A stretch of DNA of 64,000 bases from Alentia gelatinosa (lineage: Eukaryota > Annelida > Polychaeta > Phyllodocida > Polynoidae). This document shows, piece after piece, positions 42,863 through 54,829 of this stretch; within the stretch, counting starts at the first letter, position 1; every line of letters starts with the position of its first letter. A program made the translations under genes and the position numbers. The notes under the pieces were generated by a model. That model was not told the DNA's origin. It saw only the letters and a list, made by a program, of their open reading frames with translations, and did not search any database. Location of the stretch: the NCBI GenBank assembly GCA_950022655.1, contig OX465580.1:122247016-122311015 (forward strand), written 5' to 3'.

Positions 42863-43980
42863 TGGAGCCTTGCAGCCAACATCTAACCTACCCATTGCAC
42901 GCTGATTGGCCTCAGTTCCTATGTTGTGCCTATCTCTGCCACTGCCTGCCTACTGTCTCCCATACCTCTTTTAAGATGGATTTGAGGCAATTTCCACTGG
43001 AGACCTTTGGAGGTCTCCACATTTTTCCCACTCAAAATGGTCTGCTTTTCAAGCGGGGTGGTCATTTGCTTTGTGGGAAGGATCCTTCTCATGCTATTAG
43101 CATTTTCATGATGTAAACATTGACCCATGTGCTTTGTTGTTGTTCTGACAGGTCAAGTTTAACCCTCCAATAGGACTATAAAACATCATAATCTAAATGA
43201 TTTGTTTCATTAGTTAGACTAATTCAATAATGGGGAATACGATCCCCACCTTTATTTTGACCTATAATTGATAAGAAAGCTTTATTTTGCTTCGCCAGAA
43301 AATGTAGTTCTTGGCCTAGTTTCACGTTTCAAGCGCTAATATGACCCAGAAACGGCCGCGGTGCTTTCTGGACAGGTCTTCGGTCCCCCCTACTACAGGA
43401 CCTTCCGAGGTACTGCGATAAAAATGTCAAAAATAGTAGACTCATCCGGATGTTCTGCATCGTATCGGAAAAGGATATATGGTAGCTAGGCCCGCCAATT
43501 TATTATTGTGTATTCAGTTCCAGTGGTCCTGTGTTATCTAGGGTATATCTGAAGTATCACTGAGGTGATTTGCATGCATGGCATCCCAATTTGGAGCTGG
43601 AATACTGTAGAATACGCTGCAAATACTGTACTTTCTATGAAGATGATATACCTGGGTAGTACACTCATAAAGTCAGTCATCAAATGATATACAACATGCT
43701 GCCAGGTCTTGTTTTGGCTTCAGGCGCAATGGAGGGTGATTGTGGCCCACTAGATTCTAGGTCAACTCTCGACTGTAGAACCGTACCAAGGCGCTATAAA
43801 CACCATGTAAGGAGGTCAGGGTGAAGGTCGGGGTTTGCTACGAATGCAGTCATTGGCTACTGGGTCTACTCTATTCCTTATATGGCAGTGAGTGTAATGG
43901 GACAACTCCATGCAGCGTGACCAAGCAAATAAGGCGCACAACTAGCCTGTGGAATAAGGCCTATTGGTGGAATGAGGGAG
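42863..43980. other. No gene seen
   Basis: Neither coding signal nor clear repeat was found in this interval. Confidence 0.4.
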
Positions 43981-44119
43981 GATTCTGACTGTCACGCCAT
44001 CAGGTATTTCGCGCCATGTCCACCCCTCCTGCTTTCCTCAACACTTGGCTACCTTCAGTTTCGCTCAAGATTCTTCAACGTTTTATTTTGTCTGTTTCCC
44101 CAAACGCTTCCGACCCACG

Positions 44120-44284
44120 ATGCCTAGCAAAACGGATTGTCTAAAAGTGACTAACACACTGAAGAAAACGACGCCCGGAGAAGGGAAGAAAGCCAAACTT
44201 GAGCACAGACTGGATGATTTGGCGGCACCGATGGCGGGGGCTACAAAATGCCAATTTGTTTCTCACACAAACAACACCCGCTGA
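44120..44284 (+). pseudogene. Ngaro-type gag, N-terminal fragment
   Basis: From the ATG at 44120 the frame reads MPSKTDCLKVTNTLKKTTPG, followed by EGKKAKLEHRLDDLA. It resembles the gag N-terminus at 26609 (MPPKKTPAGKTQKIVKKTSA, then ENKNVKMDKKIEDL) in order and character. It breaks at a stop near 44282. Bases 44285-44475 may continue the same ORF in another frame (HPGWVNSPDYRTHYRG resembles HPWIPRDAP...). This marks a second, fragmentary Ngaro-like copy. Confidence 0.5.
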
Positions 44285-44484
44285 GGACGCAGCTCCGGTA
44301 TCGATGGCCGCCACTGGCCCTAGCCGACTCAATCTGCAACCATGGGAACACCCAGGAGGATTCTGAACATGGCTGATGGATCCAATGCCACATCCTCGGC
44401 AACGTTCGGAGTACACCCAGGTTGGGTGAACTCCCCAGACTACAGGACACACTACAGGGGCATCATGCACCTTAACTATCTTAA

Positions 44485-44831
44485 CCCTTTAACTGCATCA
44501 TGATGCCTCCAGGCATTCCTCTGGTTACAGCAGGAAAATCCCTACAAGCATCTCAGAGGCATTATTGATACGTATATACAAAATTCAATAAATTAAAATG
44601 GTAATTTTTTAAATCAAAAGGTATTTTGACAAAATATAAGAGCCATTTTGACCTTTGATTTTGTATAACAGAATATTATTAGTTGATAAGGTATATTACT
44701 TAAATCGCATGACACATCATGTTTCATTGCTATTTCCCCCCAAAAGCTACCTGCCGTAGCAGGGCTGTATATGCAGGCAATGCCTGCCGTGTAATGCTGA
44801 GGAAGGGAACATGGTTGCTGCAGGGAAAGGG
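44485..44831. mobile_element. TTAA/CCCTTT MITE, piggyBac-like, 347 bp
   Basis: TTAA flanks both ends (44481-44484 and 44832-44835). The termini are CCCTTTAACTGCATCA and, read inward from the right, CCCTTTCCCTGCAGCA. A TTAA duplication with a CCC-type end is the mark of piggyBac-family transposition. It is inserted in the decayed Ngaro-like copy. A truncated inverse relative is at 36443-36690. Confidence 0.65.
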
Positions 44832-45264
44832 TTAAGCAACCTCTGGGCACACCGGAGTTGGACCTACATGGCGACCCTTCTTATTTTAATGATTTTATTA
44901 GGGTACAGATCTATACAGATTCACCCGGGTTCGGCAACGGCCGATCTTCCGCCAGGTCCCTCAGGTCCGGTAGCGATTACAAGTAATTGGTTCAATATGG
45001 AGAGGGTTTTAGTTTATACATAGCCATCGTATATTGGATAAACAATTCCAACATTTTGTTTGTAGATGATAGATGATAGTATTACGGGTTTTGGACAACA
45101 TGCAGTATTATACACAATTTCCAAAAGGCTCTCAAATCTAAACCATTCATCTAATTTTGTTGGAATAAAGTTTTTCTAGAAGGTACTAATTATTCAAAAA
45201 CTTTTTTTTTGTGTGTCTTATCCCAGGATGAAACGGTAGTGTAGAAGGTTTCAAAAATCCCATT

Positions 45265-45313
45265 CTTATATAGCGGCTCCCCCAGCGCAGCCGTTGGACC
45301 CCACGTTACAGCT
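45265..45313 (+). pseudogene. Ngaro-type tyrosine recombinase fragment
   Basis: TTATATAGCGGCTCCCCCAG and the following bases encode [13 protein letters not shown], matching YIAAAPARPLDPM in the recombinase at 30094-30130. Only about 50 bases remain, cut off before the segment at 45314. Confidence 0.55.
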
Positions 45314-45378
45314 GTGACTGGGTGAGCAAACGACAGCTCACAATTTCATCTTGGTTGTCAGACTCCTCTGATACTGGG
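45314..45378 (-). repeat. 65-base segment shared with MITE copy C
   Basis: The reverse complement matches 42611-42675 with about two differences. It sits between the Ngaro recombinase fragment and the TA/TGTA microsatellite. Confidence 0.6.
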
Positions 45379-45395
45379 GCGGGGTCTGACGCCTT

Positions 45396-45397
<2 letters not shown>

Positions 45398-45456
<59 letters not shown>

Positions 45457-45543
45457 ATGTATGTATGTATGTATGTATGTATGTATGTATGTATGTATGT
45501 ATGTATGTATGCATGTACACATATGTATGTATGTATGTATGTA

Positions 45544-45599
<56 letters not shown>
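45398..45599. repeat. (TA)n-(GTAT)n-(TA)n compound microsatellite
   Basis: TA dinucleotides at 45398-45452, GTAT tetranucleotides at 45455-45543 and TA again at 45547-45598. Mirrored ORFs of IYIY or MYVC type in it are artefacts. Confidence 0.9.
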
Positions 45600-45602
<3 letters not shown>

Positions 45603-45780
45603 CATTCTGGGCGGGGTAAATCGCCGGAAGCCACGTCTGCGCAGCCTCACACTCAGTCTCTGCCCTGCTCTATTCCTGAATCCCAGGAAGAAAATTTCTC
45701 TACCGCTATGGGGAGGAAGTTGATAGCTTGCTCGGCTTGCCAGCTGTCTCACCCACCTAGAGGTGGACAGTTTTGTAAGT
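45600..45780 (+). pseudogene. Possible gag or zinc-knuckle fragment, unidentified
   Basis: A frame at about 45600-45790 includes [21 protein letters not shown], with CxxC and a later Cys as in some zinc-binding segments. Its position next to the recombinase fragment suggests retroelement origin, but I cannot name it. Confidence 0.2.
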
Positions 45781-46539
45781 ACATGTCAGGTGCGGCCAAG
45801 ATTATATTCATATAATAATATAATTGCGGCCAAGGTGAGCTAACTACACTGGTTTATAATCGGTAACCATCAACAAGTGGTAACCAAGTAACCACGCGAT
45901 GTATCCGTGTTGCATCACGATTCTAAACGGTTGCGCTAGTCGCGCCTCAGATGTTGAACTGACAGGATGGGTTTTTCACATTGTGAAATTTTTTTAGATT
46001 TTAATTGTACTTAATAAATTGTGGTTATGTATATTTATTCCGCCAAACCAATTTCCTCGCATGTTGTTATTATTAATAAGTATCTATAACCGGCAAGCCG
46101 CCAACTTATATATATAAGGCCCATTTATTCCGGCGGGGCAGAGCACCGGTGCATGTTGGGAAGGGTGTTCCTACTCGCCACGGGGCACTATTTTGTGCCC
46201 TTGAATACATGGCAGATAAGCATGCGTGAGAAGGAACTACCGTGCAAACACGGAGAGGATACACACGTTACTATTAAAGAGCAGGTAGGTTTTTAACGTT
46301 TTAATGCTGTTTTTAATCAATTTTGATTTAAAAGTCTATCATCATTGCGTTGCCCATACATTAGTTTATTATTCTTTATTAGCTTCGAAATGAAACATAC
46401 CTAATTCCGGTTTGCTTCTTTGTTTTCAGTTCTGCACTGGAAACTGGGCACGCTCAGGTGGCCTTGGCCATTACCCGAAACAAAGAACCGTATTCCCAAT
46501 TGAGATAGACTGCAACTCTGGAGTTCATACCAAGATGTC

Positions 46540-47690
46540 CCCTAAATCTCTTAAGGAGCATGCAGAAATTTAAAAGATGGTTCTTGCACAGGGTCACTCC
46601 AGATTGGCCCAGTGCCGTTTGGTACACTCCTCTTCACCAACAAGCGAAAAAGATCCGAAAAATAGGGAGAAAAACCCAAAATGTTGTCATCCCCAGTAGT
46701 CAAAAAGAGCTTTCCCAAATTGGGTTCCACTAATTTTCTCTCTATAAAAGAGAGAAAATTGATTGGACAGGAAGGGTGGATTCTGAAACTGCAAAACAAC
46801 ACCAAGAAATCCTACAATACTTACTTAAACAAATGGGAAGTATTTTGTAAAGGAAAAACAATCGGGCACAAGCCTTCAGTTTTTCAAGTTCGCCATTTTT
46901 TGAAAAAACCTTTTCGACAAGGGTTTTTCACAGCCTGTTGTGCTTTATTGTCTGTTTTGCCAATGCTGCAAAATGACGCCATGGTGGGAAACTTTTATTG
47001 GATCAAAATAGCGGTCAGAACCTCTCAACTCAAAAATACCCCAAAACAAAAATACAACGAATTTTGGGATGTCTCGTTGGTTTTCGCCTTTTAAAATCCT
47101 AACCTCAAAATTCATAACTGACTCTAGAAAGGTTAACGAAAAAAGTGGTGGTAATTGTATACCTACTTATATCGGGTCAAAGGGGACAAACCTTTACCGC
47201 TCTATCGCTAGACGATTTATCCAGAGATGATGAAGGAAATATCTCTTTTGTCCTAACAAAAACCATGAAAATAATTAAAACTGGTGAGTCTTTGTAAACG
47301 ATCACACTGAAGAAGTATGATTCCGTGAAAAAAGTATGTATTGTCAAAACGATGGATAATTATACCAAAGTGACAAAGTCACAACGAATAACTCAAAAAC
47401 TCATTCTTTTGTTCAAAAAGCCACATAACCATGTCAACAGGGACACAATCTCTCGTTATGTGACCAGCGTATTAACAATGGCGAGCATTGATACCGGTAA
47501 ATATTCTGCCCATTCCTCAAGAGGGACAGGGGCATCAGCAGGAATGAGGCTAGGGGTTGATTCCAATGAACTGCTAGCCTACGTGCCCTGGAAATGTGAA
47601 AAAACAATGGCCCACCATTATCAGAAAAAGATTGAATTGCTCCAACCGACATTATCGGTAGCAGAGGCGATTTTACAAGAGAACTTATAA
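46540..47690 (+). pseudogene. DIRS1-like relic: end of RT/RNase H region and tyrosine recombinase
   Basis: At about 46585-46640 a frame reads TPDWPSAVWYTPL, a word typical of the end of DIRS polymerase ORFs. The recombinase follows in pieces: 46681-47094 with a core-binding domain (NNTKKSYNTYLNKWEVFCKG), a second frame at about 47150-47300 containing GQRGQT with the first catalytic Arg, and 47325-47690 containing HSSRGTGAS (His and Arg) and the C-terminal HHYQKK (Tyr). At least two frameshifts separate the parts. An AATAAA lies near 47741. The sequence type differs from the Ngaro element at 26-31 kb, so this is a different lineage. Confidence 0.7.
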
Positions 47691-47699
47691 GTAGTACTT

Positions 47700-50280
47700 C
47701 TTTATGCGATTTTTCAAGATGGTAGATTAATTGTAAACCAATAAAATATTGGTAAACATTGGTGCTCTCTTCAACTTGAAGATGTCTGCATACGGCGACC
47801 CTCCACCACCTAGCCCAATGCATCACTGGGACCGGGTCCGGGCACCTCACGTGTTAGACTGGCCTCAGTCCCTGTTTCTTACCGCTATTGCGCCACCGCA
47901 CCACCGCCGCCCCTATCCCTACACCTAGACTGGTTCCCTGCCCATATGAATAAGGGACAGGTAACGGGTTCCTACGACCTTCAACTAGACTGTAGTACGT
48001 CCTGTTGTCACTAGGGCCAGGGTACTAGTGGACTAGTGGTTTGGCTGGGTTCCGCATATATCTCTGCCGAGCCCCCTAGTGGATACCCCGGGAACCATTG
48101 TATCTGGTGGTCTGCCAATCCCACAATGCAACAGAAAAATGGAGGCGTTACCAACAATGCACCACGAAACTGCAACCCGTTGCCCACTCTCCCCCCAGAT
48201 CTTTCGCGGCGCTAGCGCTGGCTTAATCTCTGCCCCAACCCAGTGACGCCATATGCTGGTTCTCAGGGTATCAACTAAGTACAGGGGGAACCAGCCAGCA
48301 TTTCAGATTCAAAACGAGGCAGCTGTCGACAGTTATACAAGTCAAACAACCCACATATCATGAGTTTGGAAATATGGGAACTGTTAAGGGAGCTTGACAG
48401 AAAATCTAGCTGTTTCTTTTTCAGACTTAAACCATTTTATAATGGGAATTCACAGTTGATTAGACTGCTCCTTCAGAGGAGCACATGGCATTGTTGACAA
48501 AACAAAGCCCTGCAACACATGAGGTGCTTTCCACTGTAGAAAGTAATCCCAGAGGCTGTGTCTGGTTTGACATAAATAATAATAGAAATGAGAGTATTTT
48601 GTTTACCATATAAATATGTGCATCTCTATTTACATGTAGAACACAAAATACCCTACAAATCTCTCAGAATTTAGGATAATTGAATAACTGGCATATGGGC
48701 CAGATTTGAGCCCAAACAGGCAGGTTGGGGCAGAGATACAAAGCGACCACAGGAAATAGAGTGCAGGATATCTGCTGGGAGAGTGCCCGTTGCCTGGCCT
48801 TTAGTCTAACTAGGCCAGGCTGCCAGGCTATCCCTACACCCCGCTTGATACAGGGACTGGTAGAATCTGTAAACGGACGTGTAGGCTGGTGCGATTTAGC
48901 GCCACACTCCCCAAGCAGAGATCTGGCGACTGGTCAGGATATCTGCTGGGAGATCGATACCCTCTCACTTTGATCTCAATCGAGACATAGTCTGGAGTAG
49001 GCGAAATATATTGCTATGACAACACAGGCGGCCAGGGAACTGGAGGAGGGGAGGGGGGAGGGGTAGAGGGAGGTATAGGGTTATAGGGAGTGGCTTGGGG
49101 TCATAAACCGGAGATTCTGGTCAGAGTGGACAAGTCTTTGATTCATGGGCCAGTCAGAGAAGGATACATACTTTAATGAACTTTAGTCTGATTGTGTTTA
49201 ATCATTTAATAAATGTTCATAATCAAAGACTTGAGCAAGTCTACTCACCTGTCTGCAAGCCGGGCAGCGTTCTCGGGGGGGCTGGCTTTCGCCTGTCACG
49301 CCTGTGTCGCCTCTTCACGTGTCGCCCCGCGGCACACGTCGCCGGCACCTCCAGCTTCAACCAACAACATGCGCCACGACACGTGTCTCGCACGTGTCCC
49401 ACCTCCGCCCTGGCCTTCTCGTTCCTTCTCGTTGGCGTCCCAGGGTTGAAGTGGACGCAGGTGGGTTGAAATGGGGTGGTCACGTGACCGGGACCACGGA
49501 GTCCTTGGCGACTGGTGTGAGTCCTTACCGACTGTGCTCTGTCTGCAATACCGTCAACTCTTCAGTTAGCCCAAATGCACTCATACTGTGTGACTGCACT
49601 GTGATTTTTCTTGAAGAAAAAGCGATTTAAACGCCAAATGCGTTTCCTTTTTCCAAACTAATTTATAAGGTGCTGGGCTCAAAACCAATGAAAAATGTGA
49701 TTTTCATTTCCTACACAAAACTGTTCTTTTGGTACACTTCATTTTCACTCACTTGTGACATACAAATCGGACACTTTAAAAATCTCCCATTTATTCCGGG
49801 GCACGAAATAGTGCATTATTCATCCGATTTCGATTTTTTACATAATTAATTACGACTTATTGTGCTCCATAGTGACTTCTCGCGCATGCGTATCTCCCTG
49901 TAATCCCGGGGGTACTTCAGTGCCCTGGGCGCATAGGAGCTTCAATTCCCCTTCAGTACTAGGTAAGTACCTCGGGTAAATATAATTAGCTATCCCCCGT
50001 CAAGTCGCCCAGTCCGTAGGGCACCTGGGCCTCCCAGGCTGCCATGGCCCTTTACTCCCAGGAATGACAACGGTCCCGGTCTGTCTGTTTATCATCACTC
50101 TGTGGATCTTTTATCACTAGACTGTTCACAGTTCCATGAACACCTCTTTAAACAGTCCACCAGAACTGAATAAATATATTTCTCCTCCAATCCTGCATTT
50201 GTTCTGTCTGTTCAGTCTTTGAGCCAAACACGTGAGATGTAATGGACAGAAGAGGGGAGGGCACTGACTGTTGCGCCATC
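47700..50280. other. No recognised gene; includes a GC-rich patch at 49250-49500
   Basis: Two partly similar stretches (near 48725-48790 and 48925-48960) both contain CAGGATATCTGCTGGGAGA, an internal direct repeat. An AG-rich tract is at 49040-49080. Nothing else is identifiable. Confidence 0.35.
49250..49483 (-). CDS. Possible exon in a CpG-rich patch, unidentified
   Basis: On the minus strand an open frame of about 78 residues (MTTPFQPTCVHFNPGTPTRR...) runs into TTGCAGACAGGTGAGTAG, which contains a near-consensus splice donor (CAG/GTGAGT) at about 49248. CpG density is much higher than nearby. The Arg/Cys-rich protein resembles no family I know, and it could be a first exon or a retroelement piece. 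Confidence 0.2.
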
Positions 50281-50281
50281 A

Positions 50282-50580
50282 GGAACCTGTTTCAGTAGTT
50301 TCGTGACATGTCTATATGGCGTCTGTGACACCATACAGACAGATCACAAAACTGCAATCGATGACACGCGGAATTTCACTGACTTCCCGTATGAATTAAG
50401 TGATGACACTTTAACACGGGTAGGGGATACATATAACCTATAATCGTGCCAAATATGAAGAAGATTGGCCACTCCGACCCTCTGATATTTGCTAGACTTT
50501 TTCCGCTGTTGCTTGCACTGTTGGTGCCCCTGTTGATGTCTGTCTAGGCCTAATGTCACGAAACTAGTGAAACAGGTCCC
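50282..50580. mobile_element. GGGACCTGTTTCACTAG MITE, copy D
   Basis: It starts GGAACCTGTTTCAGTAG and ends CACGAAACTAGTGAAACAGGTCCC-type sequence, with the internal words GTCTGTGACACCATACAGAC shared with copies A and E. Confidence 0.65.
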
Positions 50581-50599
50581 AGGTGTTTGAAGCTGCGTC

Positions 50600-52430
50600 C
50601 TCCCTCCTGGTGTGACCCCTATACATTTATTTCTCCTCCACCGCCGTGTTCGTTCGGTCATCAACCTTTACGTCAGAGTAGTTCCCATCCCAGTTAATTA
50701 CTGACGTTTGAATAAACCATGATTTAGATTTCGCGGATAAAGAAAGCGTATTTAGGACTGCCTTACTTGGTACACTGGTCATATAGTAATTCCCACAATG
50801 CAGTTGCCATTTGCGTTCTATTATATGCTAGATTCTTGAAAGCCCTGCAGATTTCCAAGTGACAGATCAATACCAAATAAAAATCGTAATTTGGCGACAA
50901 TGTTATCTTGGCATTCCTCACTGTAATAGATCCACTAGAAGTTATCAAAAAGTTAGGATGTGGTGCTCAAGTGAAATTAATGATGCTAGATCTAATTGAC
51001 CTGAAGAAGTGTGAGTGCCATGGGTTAATGTTGTGAAAATGAGCATTGATTATCCCAAGCTCTATTACCCCTAATTACACCTAGTTCTAATCAGTCGCTG
51101 AGTCGTTCGATGGGCCATAGGAATCCGAAGTTATTCATATATGAAGGTAGATAGTCAACAAGTTGTAATGTCTCAATTCAAATAACGGCACTCTGCATCA
51201 AATACTTAAGTTTCAAATAGGAGAACAAAGGCCGCGGCACATGGTAACTTGGGGAGATACTCGAGCAAATCTCAAACTATATGATGTCGGCTTTATATGT
51301 TATATAGAATTGGTTGAGTCAACGTGCTACCCTGTTGGTATATTTTCACACGCGGCTCAGTTTCTGAGGATTATTTGGATCACTTGCTTTACAACCGTGA
51401 TATCTCTACAGAAAAAAATGGGACATTTTTGGGGAAACCATACCCTTTATTGGACAAATATAGAATTAGATGATGAAACAAAGGAAGAAAGCACAGTGGT
51501 CTGAACTGCCCTACGAGACCTGGACTGGTCCTTCTCAGCAGAGATCCACCAACCAGATTGCTCGCTCTGGCTGTGGCATCTTTTATATGAAGAAGGTAAT
51601 GTGATATTGGTGAACCCGTGACATGTTGGTGACATAGTAACGACATCTCGTGCAAAGAAATGATACCCATTGATTGATAAACCTGCACGTGTTCCAACGG
51701 TTCATCGGAATATTTGAAATGATATCACACAGTATTCTTTTTAGTGTCACAAAATTTGACGAATCTGTTGGGCATGGTGCGTGCACTCGCCCGGTAAATC
51801 GTATCACCGTCGAAAACTATCAGAAAACGTTTGGGCGAACTTCCACTGCCATCTATGCGTATAAATGTTTTCTCAGAAACGTCACAATCACGCCAGTTCT
51901 TAAGTTCGGCAGGTTTCATTCAGCAAAGATTAAATTGTTATCGTTATTTTTCTACAACATAAAGGTAACTCAATGAATATATGCATCATGTAAGTAAACT
52001 CTTCTAGGTTAGCCATTAACGATATGTCTTTACAGTTTCCCTCATGTCAGAACATACAATATGCAGACCATCTGGTCTTTTATTATGCATACACCTAATA
52101 CGGAATCATGGTAATATTGTGTATGTATCTAGTGGACAGGCCTACGGATACAGCTTGTAACAACTTAGAGGTGGCTTTTTGAGCGCGGGAAATCGCGCTC
52201 ATATACGTCATCTAGACTAGAGGTTTGAATGCTCAGACAGGCTTTCAGCTTACTGCAAAGAATCTAACACTGCACTATCCATGCACCAACTATAAAGACC
52301 TTGTGAAATGGACAGGTGTCCAGTATCCCAGTCTGACCATACCCCTGCCTCACTACTGACCTTGTTCCTAAAAATATATGTCATACAATTTGGGCAAGTC
52401 ATAGCTAATACAGGTGCTGCACCTAATCAC
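50600..52430. other. No gene seen
   Basis: Short overlapping ORFs on both strands (51241-51976) have no family resemblance. No strong repeat was noticed. Confidence 0.35.
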
Positions 52431-52519
52431 ATTTGCCTTGGTCTTTATTTAGCCTGAGCATACTGGTTTCTGATGGGACACACTCCCTGCATGCAGAGCC
52501 AGAAAACCTGTTTTACCAG

Positions 52520-52700
52520 GTATTCACCTATGTGCTCTTCTGTAAACATAGAATTATGTACTATAAATGTCCCCTGCATTGGAATCGCCTGCCAGCTGAT
52601 TATAGGTCAATACCTACCTATCCCTTTAAATGCAAAGAGAAAGAATTTATCAGAAATAGCTGTCTTAACTATGAAACTAAATTTGATGATGAATAAAAGC
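52520..52700 (+). pseudogene. Possible LINE C-terminal fragment
   Basis: The frame ending at 52696 reads PLHWNRLPADYRSIPTYPFK, like the WNxLP...Fk words at the end of LINE polyproteins. AATAAA follows at 52693-52698. There is no poly-A run, and the upstream part is not recognised, so the call is weak. Confidence 0.3.
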
Positions 52701-53290
52701 CACTAAAATGATTAACTACAATCAAAATGATTATGTAATCCTTTTTCATATGAAGTTCACATTATTAAAGTTTTGTCAATGTATCTTTGTTGTCAATGAC
52801 TGACTTGAAACAGAAATTGTTTATAATGTAGCAACATCTAATAATTTCACTTTAATCAAATAAAACAAAAGATAATAAGCATATTATCACCTATTATATA
52901 GTCAAACCATGACATTTTCATGGTTGTTTTAGTGTTTAAGAAATTTGACATTTAGGTATTGAGAGAAGTGGTCTTTCAGTGAGGTAGTCATATTAGCAAG
53001 TTTATCATATGATCATATAATACTCAACGTAATCTCAACAGAAAATACAGCAAAAAGGATTGGGACATAGCCATAATGATTGTAAATAGTTATTTAAGTG
53101 GTCGTTATGTGAGAATCTGCTGTACTTTAGGAATACCACGCTCATCCATTGTAAATGGAAATATCATTAGCTCCTAGTTACAAAATGTCATGTCATGGTG
53201 TGATATTAATAGTATCACGGTACAGCTGACAACAGAGATGTGGACTGGATTCATGACGCGTGCCGACAGCCTTTGCACCCATTTCAGGAC
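52700..53290. other. No gene seen
   Basis: AT-rich sequence without coding signal or recognised repeat. Confidence 0.4.
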
Positions 53291-53295
53291 CATCT

Positions 53296-53572
53296 GGGAC
53301 CTGTTTCACCAGTTTCGTGACATGTCTAGATGGCGTCTGTGACACCATACAGACATATTGGGGTTGACTAGCTTTGTGACAACACAAGTAGCGCTGTCAT
53401 AAATGGTGCTGTCGTGTCACTGTTTGCAACACCGACATTGTGACACAACATGTGACAATACATGTGACATGCGTTATGAAATGGACTTTGTTTTGTTCGT
53501 TCTTGCTTGTACTGTTGGTGCCGCTTTTCATGTCTGTCTAACACGTTGTCACAAAACTAGTGAAACAGGTCC
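53296..53572. mobile_element. GGGACCTGTTTCACTAG MITE, copy E
   Basis: It starts GGGACCTGTTTCACCAG and ends CTAGTGAAACAGGTCC. GTCTGTGACACCATACAGAC and TTGGGGTTGACTAG are shared with copies A and B. Confidence 0.7.
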
Positions 53573-53649
53573 TAGGAACTCCTAAGCTTCAAACGTTGAT
53601 GGGTGATCCCCATGTCTTTTCAGCCACGTCTACACGTCGGCTATATATA

Positions 53650-54380
53650 CTAGGAGCAAATAGTATGTTCATCCTAGATGAATGAGCATGCTATTATAAA
53701 TGACTAACAATTAAAAGGTATACGTTATATTTAGCCTATGAATAGTTTTCTGGAACTCAATTGCACCCAGTCAACTTGCAATTTCTACAACTGCCTATCT
53801 AGGATCCAAACAAATCAAGCACCAGTGTGTCTTGAGGTATTTTGGTATTGAGTGATTGGTCATGGTCAGCTGGGCACGCCTCTAAGAGACTGTGACTCTG
53901 GCTTCCTGCTCTGTTCTCAATATCACAGTGAATAGCACACAGATAGTGAAGGGATAACTTGTATGCAGTACCCTGAAAGTCTATATGGACCTCTCTAAAC
54001 TCTAGATGATGTATTTAGCGCGTGCAAGCACGCTCTAACTAGGAGCAAATAGTATGATCATTATTGATGAATGAGCGTGCAGTTATAGAAGAATAACAAT
54101 TAACAGGTTTAGGTAACATTCAGTCGATGAATAGTTTTCTGTAACCCACTTGCACCGAAGTAACTTGCCATTTCTGCAACTGCCTACCTTGGATCCAAAC
54201 ATATCAGGCACCAGTGGGTCTTGAAGTATTTCAGTCTCGAGTAATTGGTCACTCTAAGACCCGAAGACACTGGCTCCCTGCTCTGTTCTCACTATCGCAG
54301 TAAATAGCATGCAGATACTGAAGGGATAGTTTTCTGGAAGCACGCTGAAAGTTAAATGTAATCACACTAACGTCTAGACT
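53650..54380 (+). repeat. Two tandem units of a dispersed repeat (period about 390)
   Basis: Unit 1 (53650-54038) and unit 2 (54039-54380) both begin TAGGAGCAAATAGTATG and share GAATAGTTTTCTG, ACTTGC, GGATCCAAACA, CAGGCACCAGTG or CAAGCACCAGTG, and CCCTGCTCTGTTCTCA. A third copy, inverted and split by the foldback element, is at 40430-40568 and 42122-42301. Confidence 0.65.
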
Positions 54381-54825
54381 ACGACAAGAAAGTTCCTATC
54401 GGCGAAGGGCGCCGACAAGAAAGTTCCTATCGGCGCCTTGTCGCAGCCTTGTCGTGAGAAGGGGGGCTTAACGACAGTGTTGTTGGGGCGTGTTGTACAT
54501 GTTGCTGGTCCCCGTAAAAAAGGCGTCCATGGTACCGACACACTACGACAGTGATATCGAGGAAACCACGACACTCCACGACAATGGTCCAGTTGTGGCA
54601 AAAATCGAATAGTTCGATTTTGTCGTAACCTGTCAGAAGGCTCCGACAGGCCCCCGACAAGCTTCCAGTCGCAGCCTGTCGTGGCCTTGTCGTAAACTCT
54701 TGTCTGGACCTAAGGTCCACCAACCACGACAAGGCTACGACAAGGCTTCCAATCGTAGGCCTGTCGTGGACCTTGTCGGGAAGCCATTGTCGTAGCCTTG
54801 TCGTGGTTGGTGGACACCCGTTTTT
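54381..54825. repeat. CGACAAGG-rich repeat cluster with a 37-bp hairpin
   Basis: CGACAAG or CTTGTCG occurs about eleven times. A 23-bp direct repeat (CGACAAGAAAGTTCCTATCG…) is at 54382-54404 and 54413-54435. The arms 54715-54750 and 54779-54815 (GTCCACCAACCACGACAAGG... and its complement) form a long stem with a 28-base loop. A minus-strand ORF crosses it but is repetitive. Origin and function are unknown; a transposon terminus is one possibility. Confidence 0.6.
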
Positions 54826-54829
54826 AGGG

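Noticed and set aside
46128..49815. CCCATTTATTCCGG at 46128 and 49788 as possible termini of the DIRS1-like relic
   Set aside because: The shared word is only 14 bases and directly, not inversely, oriented, and the neighbouring bases do not extend it.
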